A stretch of 16,790 nt of DNA from JADJQU01 sp035490315 (GCA_035490315.1 DATHET010000093.1:1-16790); one strand, 5' to 3'; shown: positions 1 through 7,937, counted from the first letter of the stretch. Made by a program: numbers and translations. Notes: generated from the letters alone by a model not told the origin.

Positions 1-1
1 T

Positions 2-1855
2 CCGCTGGGGACCGTGAAGACGCGGCTGTCGCGCGGGATCGAGCTCTTGCGTCAGGACCTGGAGCAGCGCACTCGCGGACGAGGGAAGGACCTCTCGTCG
101 TTGATCGCTGGACTCGCTCTCGTGGAAAGACCATCTGCGTCAGCGGCACCGCTGACATTCATCGGAGGATTGTTCGTGATCCAGAAGCTCGTCGCGGCGG
201 TAGTTGTCTTGATCGTCGGCGCAGCGGGCTGGTGGGCATGGAGTTCTCAGCACACCGCGCCGCCGTCCATGGCCGAAATCGGATCATCGACGAGCGACCC
301 GGCATTGGCGACGCCCCCGATCGGAAGGGATGAGACTGCAACCCGCATCCGCGAGGCTTCGACTCCGCAAATCGACAAAACCGCGGCGCAGATCGATCCG
401 TGGCTGCGCTTGCACGTCGTCGACGACACCCAGACTGCATTACCGAAGGTGAAAGTTCACGCAGTCAGCGACACGGCGGTCACCTTGCTCGGTGAGACAA
501 ACGCTCAGGGCGAGTTAGGGATCCATCCGGTATCGCCGTCGACTGTGCGTCTCGTGTTTTCCGCCGCGGATTGCGCGGTCAGGGAACTCGAGCCTCCGAC
601 ATCCGCCCAGCGTGAGCTGCAAGTCGTGCTCCAAGGCGGAGGTGCGATCCGCGGGCGCGTGGTCCTCGCCGGTTCGGCCAGTCCAGCTCAGGGAATCGTG
701 GTCGTCGCGATGCTGTCCTCGGAGCGCTCCTCAGGCAGCAAGCGGTTCGCAAGATTTCAGATCGAGGATCCCTCGATCACTCGAGGCCTGACGGATGCGG
801 ATGGCGCCTTCTCGATCGAAGGATTGAGCTTGGGCGAGAGATACAAGCTGAGTGCAGGATCGCCCGGCTTCATCGCGAGCAAGCGCGTCGCGACCCCTCT
901 GTCCGTCGTGCCCTGCGACCAGGTGTTGATCGAGGTGGAGCGCGCGTACGGAGTCGACTTCAGGCTCGTCGACGCAGTCTCAGGCGATGCGATCGAGCTC
1001 GGCGTCATGGCACCAGCGCATCGTCTATCGACGCTCTGCCTGGACCGCAGGGCGTGTTCGATCCCGCCAGGCTCGATCGAGACTTTCCTTGCCGGCCTCG
1101 ATCGCGATCTGTACGCGAGTTCCCAAGGGATTCAGTGCATCGTCTCTTTGCCTGAATCGCTCGCCGAGTGCGGTCCGATCGAGATCGATGCGAGTCTGCC
1201 TGGATTCGACAGTGCCAAAGTGACGGCCATGGCGACGCCGCTGGGCAAGGCGCTGCCAATCGTGCGCGTTCCGTTGAACAGGGTCGCGCTGGCTTTCGGC
1301 ACGATCGCGATCACCTGGCAAAGTCCGACAGGTGTTCCGGCGGCGATCGGAGAGCAGCTCATGCCCATGGGCGAGCTCGTGCTGACCGCGCCCGATGCAG
1401 CGCCGATCGTGATGCTCGTGAACCTGAAGCCGGGGGTCGAGCAGGTGTTGAGTCGCGTGCCAGCCGGCAGCTACCAGTGGTCGATCTCCGCGAACAACCA
1501 TCAATTCCGATACCCGCCGAAGGATCAACAGCTCGAGTCGATCCTCGTCGAAGCCGAGCGGCAGGCCGAGATTCGTGTGCCGCTCGCTCAGGCTGGCAGC
1601 ATCTTGCTCCAGATCGAAAATACGGATGGGAGCGCGTACCAGAAGAACGTGATGCTCGCGCTCAAGCGAACCCAGCAAGACGGCGGGAACTTCATCGGCT
1701 TCAACGCCTCTCCCTATCGCATCTATCCGCTCGAGCCGGGCACCTACTCGCTGGAGATCTGGGCACCCGAGCAACTCCACCAGGCCAAGCAATTGCAACC
1801 CGCACCCGTCGTCGTCACCGCTGGTGACGAGAGCAGCGTGCGGGTTCGCATGTAG
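2..1855 (+). CDS. C-terminal part of ECF sigma factor fused to TM helix and carboxypeptidase-regulatory-like domains (5' truncated)
   Basis: The reading frame is open from the window's left edge. The first visible residues (PLGTVKTRLSRGIELLR) are the end of sigma-70 region 4.2 in extracytoplasmic-function sigma factors, so the true start lies outside and the GTG at 14 is not a start. A basic linker follows, then one hydrophobic helix (LVAAVVVLIVGAAGWWAW, nt 188-241), then about 530 residues of beta-rich sequence. That part contains at least two carboxypeptidase-regulatory-like or Ig-like units, for example the segment with GLTDADGAFSIEGLSLGERY near nt 788-850. The layout suggests a sigma factor tethered to the inner membrane with a periplasmic sensor part, a design known from planctomycete ECF proteins. 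The stop codon lies 5 nt from that of the convergent small gene. What the periplasmic part senses is not visible. Confidence 0.85.
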   Translation, partial: PLGTVKTRLSRGIELLRQDLEQRTRGRGKDLSSLIAGLALVERPSASAAPLTFIGGLFVIQKLVAAVVVLIVGAAGWWAWSSQHTAPPSMAEIGSSTSDPALATPPIGRDETATRIREASTPQIDKTAAQIDPWLRLHVVDDTQTALPKVKVHAVSDTAVTLLGETNAQGELGIHPVSPSTVRLVFSAADCAVRELEPPTSAQRELQVVLQGGGAIRGRVVLAGSASPAQGIVVVAMLSSERSSGSKRFARFQIEDPSITRGLTDADGAFSIEGLSLGERYKLSAGSPGFIASKRVATPLSVVPCDQVLIEVERAYGVDFRLVDAVSGDAIELGVMAPAHRLSTLCLDRRACSIPPGSIETFLAGLDRDLYASSQGIQCIVSLPESLAECGPIEIDASLPGFDSAKVTAMATPLGKALPIVRVPLNRVALAFGTIAITWQSPTGVPAAIGEQLMPMGELVLTAPDAAPIVMLVNLKPGVEQVLSRVPAGSYQWSISANNHQFRYPPKDQQLESILVEAERQAEIRVPLAQAGSILLQIENTDGSAYQKNVMLALKRTQQDGGNFIGFNASPYRIYPLEPGTYSLEIWAPEQLHQAKQLQPAPVVVTAGDESSVRVRM

Positions 1856-1866
1856 CCGTCCTACAT
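1850..1866. terminator. Small inverted repeat formed by two convergent stop codons
   Basis: ATGTAG (1850-1855), a 5-nt loop CCGTC, and CTACAT (1861-1866) form a perfect 6-bp inverted repeat. It contains the Met-stop ends of both convergent genes. It may act as a weak bidirectional end signal, but the stem is short and AT-rich and there is no T-run, so a terminator role is uncertain. Confidence 0.25.
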
Positions 1867-1965
1867 CCCCTTCGCGGCCTTCTTGGCCTTCTTCTTGTCC
1901 TGCTTTTCCTTGGTGGAGAGCTGGGGCTTCTTGACGGACTTGGGTTGTTGCATGCCTTTGGCCAT
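1861..1965 (-). CDS. 34-residue lysine-rich small protein
   Basis: A 34-codon frame reads from ATG at 1965 to TAG at 1861. The protein begins MAKGMQQPKSVKKPQLST and ends in a run of K/A/D residues (KKKAKKAAKGM). About 12 of 34 residues are lysine and there is no hydrophobic segment, so it should be soluble, disordered and strongly basic, possibly binding nucleic acid or ribosomes. The start is supported by one of the best Shine-Dalgarno sites in the window, AAGGAGA at 1977-1971, 5 nt from the ATG. It lies downstream of the hydrolase gene on the same strand, with its own promoter-like TTGACA. Short MAKG-type Lys-rich proteins occur as hypothetical genes in many bacteria; I do not know a function. 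Confidence 0.65.
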   Translation of the reverse strand: MAKGMQQPKSVKKPQLSTKEKQDKKKAKKAAKGM

Positions 1966-2019
1966 GGCGGTCTCCTTCGTGAGTTCAGTGTTGTGGGTGA
2001 GCCCTCGTGGGCACGGATC

Positions 2020-2048
2020 AGATCAACGGAGCAGGCCCGACTTGTCAA
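2020..2048 (-). promoter_or_regulatory. Candidate promoter for the small lysine-rich gene
   Basis: On the minus strand a perfect -35 hexamer TTGACA (2048-2043) is followed after 17 nt by TGATCT (2025-2020), a poor -10. The -35 lies just past the stop of the upstream hydrolase gene and about 80 nt before the small gene's ATG. The -35 and the spacing are good, but the weak -10 makes this tentative. Confidence 0.35.
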
Positions 2049-2051
2049 GAC

Positions 2052-3971
2052 TCAACGCGCGGCGGCCGCATTCATCAGCAAGTTGCGCGCGTGGTCGGTG
2101 TAGCTCGCGGGGCTGTTCATTCCAGTCGTGTGGCACCAGCCGGTGACGTGTCCCATGTTGCTGCCGCCGGGCAGCTCGGCGCGCATTTTCTCGACGGTCC
2201 CATCCTCGGGGTTGGCGAGGAACAGGTTGGTGAAAGCGTTGCACGGGGTGCCGGCGTCGGAGGTCGTCCAGGTCGAGACTTCCGCGCGGGCCCAGCTCGG
2301 GATTCCAGCCAGCCAGGTCGCGGCGCCCGCGGGAGTCATGTCATTGTTGACACCGCAGGCGAAGGCGCCGAGCGACGCGAGGGGCGTGCCCTGGTAAGGC
2401 GAGGCGAGGCTCTGGATGCGCCGGCCGTTGGTCGCGAAGTCGAGGCCGCTCGTGTAGTAGGTCAACAGGTGCAGCGCGGCGGGTCCGCCCTGGCTGTGCG
2501 CGACGATTCCGAAGCTGGTGAGCTGGGCCGCGGCGGCGCGCTGGGCGATCAGCTGGGCGAATTGATCGTGGGTGCGGTTCGCGCTGGGGTCCTGGAATTC
2601 GAGCCTGGGAGCCGTGAAGTCCACGGCGGGCCAGATCGAGCCGCTGGAGCAGTAGCCGTGGACGAGCATCAGGCCTCGGTGGGCGGCGAGATTCGGTGGG
2701 GGAGGGAGGGTTCCGATGGTCGCGCCGGAGTTTCCGGTCAGCATCGTGGCCGTGACTGTGCGCGCTGCGCCGGCGCGGCGGTGCGCGGGAAGGACCGGAG
2801 TCGCGAGCTCGATGCGGTCGAGCTGGTCGAAGACGACTTCGGTGTCGGGATCCTGCAGGCGAACGGCGCGCATTTCCAGCGGAGCGAGGGCGGCGGCGAG
2901 CTCGAGCCAGTCGAGATCGAGCACAAGCGGCAGATTCCAAGCGATTCCGCTCGCCTCGGGAGCGAGCATTTTCGAAAGCCAGCAGACCGGTAGAGGTTGG
3001 CCTTGCTCATCGCGGCCCCAGACCTCGGCGGAGACGTGCAGGCGTTGTTCGGGGCCTGCGGCGATTGCGCTGATGTCGATTTGCAGATGCGATTCGTCGA
3101 GGGATCGAGTCGTCGCCGTTCCGTCGAGAAGTGCGCAGGGCGCGAGCACGGGGAACTCGAGTTGCGAGCTGCGCAAGAAGGCGCTCGCCGCGCGCGTCGT
3201 GCCGGTGAGTTCGACTCGAGCTCGGACCGAGCCCAGGAGAGCCTCGGGAATCAGCGCGCCGAACACTCCATCGCCTACGGCGCCGTCAAAGTGCGATCCG
3301 TCGTCGTGCATGGGGAGTTCCAGGGTCTCGCCGGCGCACTCGAGAATGGCGCGCGCGCGCTCGACGCGCTGCACTTCGATTCCGCCGGCGCGCGCGGCGA
3401 TTCCTATCGGTTGGCCGGCGACGAGACGTTGCGTCGTGACCCAGGCTTCTGCGCGCAGCTCGGTGCTCGCCGATGCGAGGAGCCAACCCTCGGAAGCCGT
3501 GCTCGATTCGATGCGCAGCTGCAAAATGCCTGCCGGCACGTCGTGCAGCTCGCGGCGATCGACGATCCAGCCCGGCATCGAGTCGCCCGCGAAGCCCGTC
3601 GTGCGCTGGACGCGCCAGGCTTGATCGATCGGAGCGAGCGGCGCGCCCGCCAAGGCGGCGAAGACGCGCAGGCTCGCGGCATTCGGGGAGAGCAGAGCGA
3701 GCACCAGCGTGCCTTGCTTCTCGACTGGATAACGAAGCTCGACCGCAAGTCCGCCGCCGCGCACAGGCGCGAAGCTCAAGGGCAGGATCGCGGCGGATGA
3801 AATCGTCGGCGTGCTCGCGGGATCTGGCAGCTTGACGAGTCCGCTCGTGATGTCGCTCGCCGGAGCCGAGACTTGCCGCGCTTCGATGGTCTGAGCTCGA
3901 GCCTGCAAGGGACTCGCGAGCAGCGGGAAGACCGTCCACGCGTGAGAACCAAGCGATAGGAAATGTCGCAT
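2052..3971 (-). CDS. Secreted alpha/beta-hydrolase (lipase/esterase-like) with large N-terminal beta-rich region
   Basis: This 639-residue protein begins with a signal-peptide-like stretch (MRHFLSLGSHAWTVFPLLAS, then PLQARAQ). Residues about 50-400 are beta-rich and include HDDGSHFDGAVGDGVFG (222-238), an Asp/Gly-rich motif like that in choice-of-anchor-X-type modules of secreted bacterial proteins. The catalytic domain starts near 425. LMLVHGY (434-440) forms the oxyanion-hole segment and AHSQGG (491-496) is the nucleophile elbow with Ser493. An EDGTV segment near Asp591 and histidines at 608 and 614 are candidates for the rest of the triad. It probably hydrolyses esters outside the cytoplasm, but the substrate is unknown. 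It lies downstream of the topoisomerase gene in the same direction after 108 nt, with its own -10-like element. Confidence 0.8.
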   Translation of the reverse strand: MRHFLSLGSHAWTVFPLLASPLQARAQTIEARQVSAPASDITSGLVKLPDPASTPTISSAAILPLSFAPVRGGGLAVELRYPVEKQGTLVLALLSPNAASLRVFAALAGAPLAPIDQAWRVQRTTGFAGDSMPGWIVDRRELHDVPAGILQLRIESSTASEGWLLASASTELRAEAWVTTQRLVAGQPIGIAARAGGIEVQRVERARAILECAGETLELPMHDDGSHFDGAVGDGVFGALIPEALLGSVRARVELTGTTRAASAFLRSSQLEFPVLAPCALLDGTATTRSLDESHLQIDISAIAAGPEQRLHVSAEVWGRDEQGQPLPVCWLSKMLAPEASGIAWNLPLVLDLDWLELAAALAPLEMRAVRLQDPDTEVVFDQLDRIELATPVLPAHRRAGAARTVTATMLTGNSGATIGTLPPPPNLAAHRGLMLVHGYCSSGSIWPAVDFTAPRLEFQDPSANRTHDQFAQLIAQRAAAAQLTSFGIVAHSQGGPAALHLLTYYTSGLDFATNGRRIQSLASPYQGTPLASLGAFACGVNNDMTPAGAATWLAGIPSWARAEVSTWTTSDAGTPCNAFTNLFLANPEDGTVEKMRAELPGGSNMGHVTGWCHTTGMNSPASYTDHARNLLMNAAAAR

Positions 3972-3978
3972 GGCCGCC

Positions 3979-3984
3979 AGGATA
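3979..3984 (-). promoter_or_regulatory. -10-like hexamer TATCCT 7 nt before the hydrolase start
   Basis: The minus strand reads GGGATATCCT, then seven bases, then the ATG at 3971. Transcription from this -10 would begin almost at the start codon, giving a leaderless or near-leaderless mRNA. No Shine-Dalgarno is visible. The inverted repeat TTCGGC-CGA-GCCGAA (3992-4006) sits where the spacer and -35 would be and could be an operator. No clear -35 is present. Confidence 0.4.
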
Positions 3985-3991
3985 TCCCGAG

Positions 3992-4006
3992 TTCGGCCGA
4001 GCCGAA
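3992..4006. repeat. Short perfect inverted repeat upstream of the hydrolase gene
   Basis: TTCGGC (3992-3997) and GCCGAA (4001-4006) form a perfect 6-bp stem with a 3-nt loop, extended by CGA/TCG with one bulged G. It lies in the 108-nt gap between the topoisomerase stop and the hydrolase start. It could end topoisomerase transcription or act as an operator over the hydrolase promoter; there is no T-run. Confidence 0.3.
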
Positions 4007-4079
4007 TCGAGCTCGGACCAGCTAGCCGGACGTTGGGAGAGTCAGCAAGGACAGCGTCGCACGCGCCGTACCGACAACT

Positions 4080-5195
4080 TCAGGCCGCTCGCGCGGGCTT
4101 CTCGAGGCGACGGTAGAGGAACGCGAGGAGTTTCTGCTCTTCCTTGGGCAGGTGGCGCAGTCGGGACTTGACCTGCTTCTGGATGCGCTGCCGCAGATGC
4201 TGGGCGAGCTTGCCTTCCAGGTAGTCCTCGATCACGGCGGGGTGGATGTAGCACTTGCGGCACACGGTCGGCGTCGACCCGAGACTCTCCGCCACCTCGT
4301 CGATCGCCGCCAGGACTTTCTTGTTGCGCTGTCCCTTCGTCTTCGAGTCGCCGGCCTTCTGCAGGGCGCTGGTCGCGATCAGCGTGCCCGCCCAGGTGCG
4401 GAAATCCTTGGCGGTGAAGGACTGGCCGCACAACTCGCGCAGGTAATCGTTCACGTCGGCGCTGTTGACGTCGTGCTGGCCGCCTTCGTCATCGAGGTAT
4501 TGGAAGAGCTGCTGGCCCGGCAGATCGCGGCAGCGCTTGACGACTTTCGCGAGGCGCGGAGCGCGCAGGTCGATCGCGTGGCGGACCTTGCTCTTGCCCA
4601 GGAAGGCGAAGTGGATCTCCTTAGGGCCGGCCTTGACATGCTCGTCGCGCAGCGTGGTCAAGCCGAAGGACTTGTTCGACTTCGCGTACTCGACGTTGCC
4701 GACGCGGATCAGCGTCTTCTCCAGCAGCTGGACGACGGTGGCGAGCACTTTCTCGCGCGGCAGGCCCTTGCGGGCGAGATCTCGAGCGGTGCGGGCGCGC
4801 AGCTTGGGAAGCGTCTGCGCGAAGGCGATCAGCCGCTCGTACTTCGATTCGTCGCGCACTGTCCGCCAGCGCGCGTGGTAGCGGTACTGCTTGCGCCCGC
4901 GCGCGTCGCGGCCGCTGGCCTGCAGGTGTCCGTTCGAGCGCGTGCAGATCCAGACGTCGGTCCAGGCCGGCGGGATCGCGAGGGCGCGGATGCGCTCGAG
5001 ATCGCGCGGATCGCGCAGCGCCTTGCCGGAAGGCTGGGTGTACTTGAAGCCCTTGCCGCTGCGCAGGCGATGGATGCCCGGCTCACCGTCCTGGACGTAG
5101 CGCAGGCCGGCGTCCTCCGCGGACACCTCGGGTTCGACCTTCTTGCGAAGCTTGCGGGCCGGCACGGGCGGTGCCCATAGGCCACGCTCGAGCAC
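4080..5195 (-). CDS. DNA topoisomerase IB (poxvirus/bacterial type)
   Basis: This 371-residue protein relaxes supercoils by nicking one DNA strand through a 3'-phosphotyrosyl link. The family's signatures appear in order: RVGNVEYAKSNKSFGLTTL (164-182, first catalytic Arg164), FAFLGKSKVRH (197-206, general-acid Lys in the beta-hairpin, probably Lys201), KDFRTWAGT (263-271, Arg266) and CRKCYIHP (312-319) with the active-site Tyr316. The N-terminal region (AGLRYVQDGEPGI, IPPAWTDVWIC) also matches bacterial TopIB, and the length is normal. The start is taken as GTG at 5195 because the nearby ATG at 5203 is out of frame; no convincing ribosome site is visible. The position equivalent to vaccinia His265 appears to be a serine here. 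The gene is divergent from the DUF2007-like gene across 64 bp and lies upstream of the hydrolase gene on the same strand. Confidence 0.93.
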   Translation of the reverse strand: MLERGLWAPPVPARKLRKKVEPEVSAEDAGLRYVQDGEPGIHRLRSGKGFKYTQPSGKALRDPRDLERIRALAIPPAWTDVWICTRSNGHLQASGRDARGRKQYRYHARWRTVRDESKYERLIAFAQTLPKLRARTARDLARKGLPREKVLATVVQLLEKTLIRVGNVEYAKSNKSFGLTTLRDEHVKAGPKEIHFAFLGKSKVRHAIDLRAPRLAKVVKRCRDLPGQQLFQYLDDEGGQHDVNSADVNDYLRELCGQSFTAKDFRTWAGTLIATSALQKAGDSKTKGQRNKKVLAAIDEVAESLGSTPTVCRKCYIHPAVIEDYLEGKLAQHLRQRIQKQVKSRLRHLPKEEQKLLAFLYRRLEKPARAA

Positions 5196-5244
5196 GGCTC
5201 CATCGACAGGAATCGCTTGGATGAGCGGGCTGGCCGCCTTGGGT

Positions 5245-5250
5245 TATGCT
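5245..5250 (+). promoter_or_regulatory. -10-like hexamer TATGCT 9 nt before the DUF2007-like gene
   Basis: GGGTTATGCT is followed by nine bases and the ATG at 5260. The spacing predicts a transcript starting within a few bases of the start codon. TTGGAT at 5217-5222 resembles a -35 but the 22-nt spacer is too long. The site lies in the short divergent region shared with the topoisomerase gene. Confidence 0.45.
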
Positions 5251-5259
5251 CGAGCCTCG

Positions 5260-5781
5260 ATGGGACAAGGCTGGACGACTGTTTTCACGGGAGAAGCTGC
5301 CGAGGCGGAATTCTTGCGCAGCAGGCTGGAAGCCCGGGGCATTCCGGCGCTGATTCCCGACGAGACGGTGCGCACGCTCAACCCGACCATGGTCGGCGGT
5401 CTGCTGATGTTCGACCGCGCGGTGGAAGTGCCGGACTCGGCGGTCCTCGACGCGCGGGAATGCCTCGATGAGCGCGAGGAAGATTCCGAGATGCGCGCGG
5501 GCGAGCAGGAGCTGCCGGCGGACTTCTTCGACGCGGAATCCGGTGCCGAGGCCGAGCTGTTGGCTCGCGCGAATCTGCTGTCGCGACGGATTCGCTGGAG
5601 CGCGATCCTGCCAATCGGCGTCTTCTTCATCCTGTTCCAGATCCGGCCCTACCTCGACGTGGTGGCGCGACTGAACGCCAAGCCCGCGCTGCACCGCACG
5701 ACTTTGGCGGCGGCGTTGATTTCGCCCGTCTACTGCGCCGGCGCGTTGTTCCTGTCCTTCGCGCCCTGGTTCTTGAACTGA
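5260..5781 (+). CDS. DUF2007-like small protein with two C-terminal transmembrane helices
   Basis: This 173-residue protein starts MGQGWTTVFTGEAAEAEFLR. The first ~75 residues match the DUF2007 pattern: a start like 'vyt...eAe.lrs.LeaaGIpa.i.de', a variable middle, then a VPDSAVLDAREC segment resembling the closing 'VP..d...A..iL'. That domain is annotated as a putative signal-transducing module of unknown ligand. An acidic linker (DEREEDSEMRAGEQELPADFF) leads to two hydrophobic helices, AILPIGVFFILFQI and AALISPVYCAGALFLSFAPWFL, so the domain is probably membrane-anchored on the cytoplasmic side. The start at 5260 is chosen because homology begins there and a -10-like hexamer lies just before it; an in-frame ATG at 5221 would place that hexamer inside the gene. 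Confidence 0.75.
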   Translation: MGQGWTTVFTGEAAEAEFLRSRLEARGIPALIPDETVRTLNPTMVGGLLMFDRAVEVPDSAVLDARECLDEREEDSEMRAGEQELPADFFDAESGAEAELLARANLLSRRIRWSAILPIGVFFILFQIRPYLDVVARLNAKPALHRTTLAAALISPVYCAGALFLSFAPWFLN

Positions 5782-5875
5782 GTGAGCGGGTCGAGCCTCG
5801 CTTCAGGGCAACAGGACGTATTCGAGTGAGCTCCTGGAGCTGGCCGTAGTCTTTCTGTGAAATGTCCTGAAGATG

Positions 5876-5893
5876 TGGCGCCGCTGTGCGCCA
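5876..5893. repeat. Small hairpin in the leader of the S9 peptidase gene
   Basis: TGGCGC (5876-5881), a 6-nt loop, and GCGCCA (5888-5893) form a perfect 6-bp stem. It lies in the 189-nt gap between the DUF2007-like gene and the S9 peptidase gene, 13 nt before a larger hairpin. It may help end the upstream transcript or belong to the peptidase leader; there is no T-run. Confidence 0.3.
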
Positions 5894-5906
5894 GAACCTG
5901 ATCCTG

Positions 5907-5947
5907 GAGGGGACCTCGCCGGCTGGTGAATTCGCCGGCGTCCCCTC
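5907..5947 (+). promoter_or_regulatory. Strong 14-bp hairpin upstream of the S9 peptidase gene
   Basis: GAGGGGAC (5907-5914) pairs with GTCCCCTC (5940-5947). Inside it, GCCGGC (5918-5923) pairs with GCCGGC (5934-5939). There is a 3-nt bulge CTC and a 10-nt loop. The hairpin ends 23 nt before the ATG at 5971 and leaves the GGAG site at 5962-5965 free. No T-run follows, so a classical terminator is unlikely; a 5'-UTR structure or mRNA stabiliser fits better. It could still serve as a Rho-type end for the upstream gene. Confidence 0.45.
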
Positions 5948-5970
5948 GAAGCCTTCGAACTGGAGAACTC

Positions 5971-7926
5971 ATGCGCACCGCACTCATCCGTAGCTCGCCG
6001 ATCTCGTGCGCGCTTCTGCTCTCGCTCGCAGCCTGCAGCGCACTCCCGGGAGCGAAGCCGCGAGAAGTTCCGCGCTACGACGCGGCGACTTTCTACGAGA
6101 CGACCACGGTGCGCGGCGTGTCGATCGCTCCCGCGGGCGATGCCGTGCTGTTCACGAGCGACAAGAGCGGCGTGTTCAATGCCTGGGAGGTGCCGGCGCA
6201 GGGCGGAGAGCCGCAGATGCTGACCGATTCGACGACTGACGCGATCGCGGGCATTTCCTTCTTCCCCAGCGATCGCCGTCTGTTGTTCCAGAAGGACGAA
6301 GGCGGCAACGAGCTCGTCCACGTCTACGTGCGTGAGCTCGACGGCCATGTCATCGACATCACGCCGGGCAACTCGCTCAAGGCGAGCTTCGTGAAGTGGT
6401 CCGAGGACGATGCGTCGATGTTCATCCAGACCAACGAGCGCGATCCGCGCTACTTCGATCTGTATCGATATTCCGCGAACGATTACACGCGCACGCTGAT
6501 GTTCGAGAACCAGGGCGGCTTCGATCTGGGCGATGTCAGCCTGGACGGGCGGTACCTGGCGCTCAACAAGACCAACGACAACGCGGACGGCGACATTTTT
6601 CTCTGGAGCAGCGATCAAGCGGGCCAGCCTCCGCGCAAGATCACGCCGCACAGCGGCAAGGTCAGCTATGGCGACACGGCCTTCGGCGCCGACTCGCGCG
6701 AGATCTTTTTCACCTCGAACCAGGGCAGCGAATTCCAACGGCTATGGGGTCAGAGCCTGGAGACCGGCGAGCAACGCATGGTCTTCGAGGCGCCCTGGGA
6801 CGTGCAGGCGGTCTCGTTCTCGCGCGACGGGCGCTACCGCGTGGTGTCGGTCAACGCCGATGCGCGCACTCAGCTCACGATCGTGGATCTGAAGAGCGGC
6901 AAGCCAGTCGCGCTGCCGGATCTGCGCAACCTCGACGTGCAGGACGTCGACATTTCACGCGACGGAAAGCGCCTCGCCTGCCTGGCCTTGAGCGACACCT
7001 CGCCGGCCAATCTGTTCGTGATCGACATCGGGAAATCGGAGGCGCGGCAGGTGACCCACACGTTGAATCCGGCCGTCGAGGAAGACGCGCTGGTGCGCGC
7101 GGAGGTGATCCGCTTCAAGAGCAACGACGGGCTCGAGATTCCTTCGCTGCTCTATCGTCCGCGCAATGCGTCGCCTTCGAATCGCGTGCCGGCGCTCTTG
7201 TGGATCCACGGCGGCCCGGGCGGTCAGTCGCGGACGGGCTACAGCGCGATCATCCAGCACCTCGTGAACAACGGCGTCGCGGTGCTGTCGGTCAACAACC
7301 GCGGCTCGAGCGGTTACGGCAAGACCTTCCACCACCTCGACGACAGGAAACACGGCGAGGTCGATCTCGACGACTGCGTGTGGGCGAAGAAATGGCTCGC
7401 CGGGCAGGACTGGTGCGACGGCGCGAACATCGGCATCTCGGGCGGCAGCTACGGCGGCTACATGGTCCTCGCGGCGCTCGCTTACCGCCCCGAGGAGTTC
7501 ACCATCGGCATCGATCTCTTCGGCGTCGCGAATTGGTTGCGCACCCTCGAGAGCGTGCCGCCCTGGTGGGCGAGCTTCAAAGACTCCCTCTACGCGGAGA
7601 TCGGTGATCCCGTGGCCGATCGCGAACGTCTGCAGCGCCAGTCGCCGTTGTTCCACGCCGACAAGATCCGTCGGCCGCTGCTCGTCGTGCAGGGCGCGAA
7701 CGATCCGCGCGTGCTGCAGGTCGAGAGCGACGAGATCGTCGCGGCCTGCAAGCGCAACGGCGTGCCGGTCGAGTACCTGCTGTTCCCCGACGAGGGCCAC
7801 GGCTTCCAGCGCAAGGCGAATCGCATCGCGGCCTCGCAGGCGATGCTGACCTTCGTCGAGAAGTACATGAAGCCGGCGCGCGCCGCGACCCCGGCGCTCA
7901 TGTCACTCGGCTACGCGGGCAAGTGA
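5971..7926 (+). CDS. S9-family prolyl-oligopeptidase-like lipoprotein (beta-propeller plus alpha/beta-hydrolase)
   Basis: This 651-residue serine peptidase is of the S9 (acylaminoacyl-/dipeptidyl-peptidase-like) type. Residues 1-22 form a lipoprotein signal with lipobox LAAC (Cys22), so it should be anchored to a membrane outside the cytoplasm. Residues about 45-380 have repeated PD40/WD40-like strands (for example SIAPAGDAVLFTSDKSGVFN and DVSLDGRYLALN) and form the gating propeller. The catalytic domain holds LLWIHGGPGG (oxyanion region), GGSYGGY with nucleophile Ser493, GANDPRV with Asp578, and DEGHGF with His610, so all triad residues are present. It probably trims oligopeptides in the periplasm for nutrition. 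The ATG at 5971 has a GGAG site 5 nt upstream. A strong hairpin occupies the leader. It converges with the SGNH hydrolase gene. Confidence 0.9.
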   Translation: MRTALIRSSPISCALLLSLAACSALPGAKPREVPRYDAATFYETTTVRGVSIAPAGDAVLFTSDKSGVFNAWEVPAQGGEPQMLTDSTTDAIAGISFFPSDRRLLFQKDEGGNELVHVYVRELDGHVIDITPGNSLKASFVKWSEDDASMFIQTNERDPRYFDLYRYSANDYTRTLMFENQGGFDLGDVSLDGRYLALNKTNDNADGDIFLWSSDQAGQPPRKITPHSGKVSYGDTAFGADSREIFFTSNQGSEFQRLWGQSLETGEQRMVFEAPWDVQAVSFSRDGRYRVVSVNADARTQLTIVDLKSGKPVALPDLRNLDVQDVDISRDGKRLACLALSDTSPANLFVIDIGKSEARQVTHTLNPAVEEDALVRAEVIRFKSNDGLEIPSLLYRPRNASPSNRVPALLWIHGGPGGQSRTGYSAIIQHLVNNGVAVLSVNNRGSSGYGKTFHHLDDRKHGEVDLDDCVWAKKWLAGQDWCDGANIGISGGSYGGYMVLAALAYRPEEFTIGIDLFGVANWLRTLESVPPWWASFKDSLYAEIGDPVADRERLQRQSPLFHADKIRRPLLVVQGANDPRVLQVESDEIVAACKRNGVPVEYLLFPDEGHGFQRKANRIAASQAMLTFVEKYMKPARAATPALMSLGYAGK

Positions 7927-7937
7927 TCCGGTCCAAG

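Noticed and set aside
5221..5259. Alternative DUF2007-gene start at the ATG at 5221
   Set aside because: It adds residues without homology and would place the TATGCT element inside the gene.
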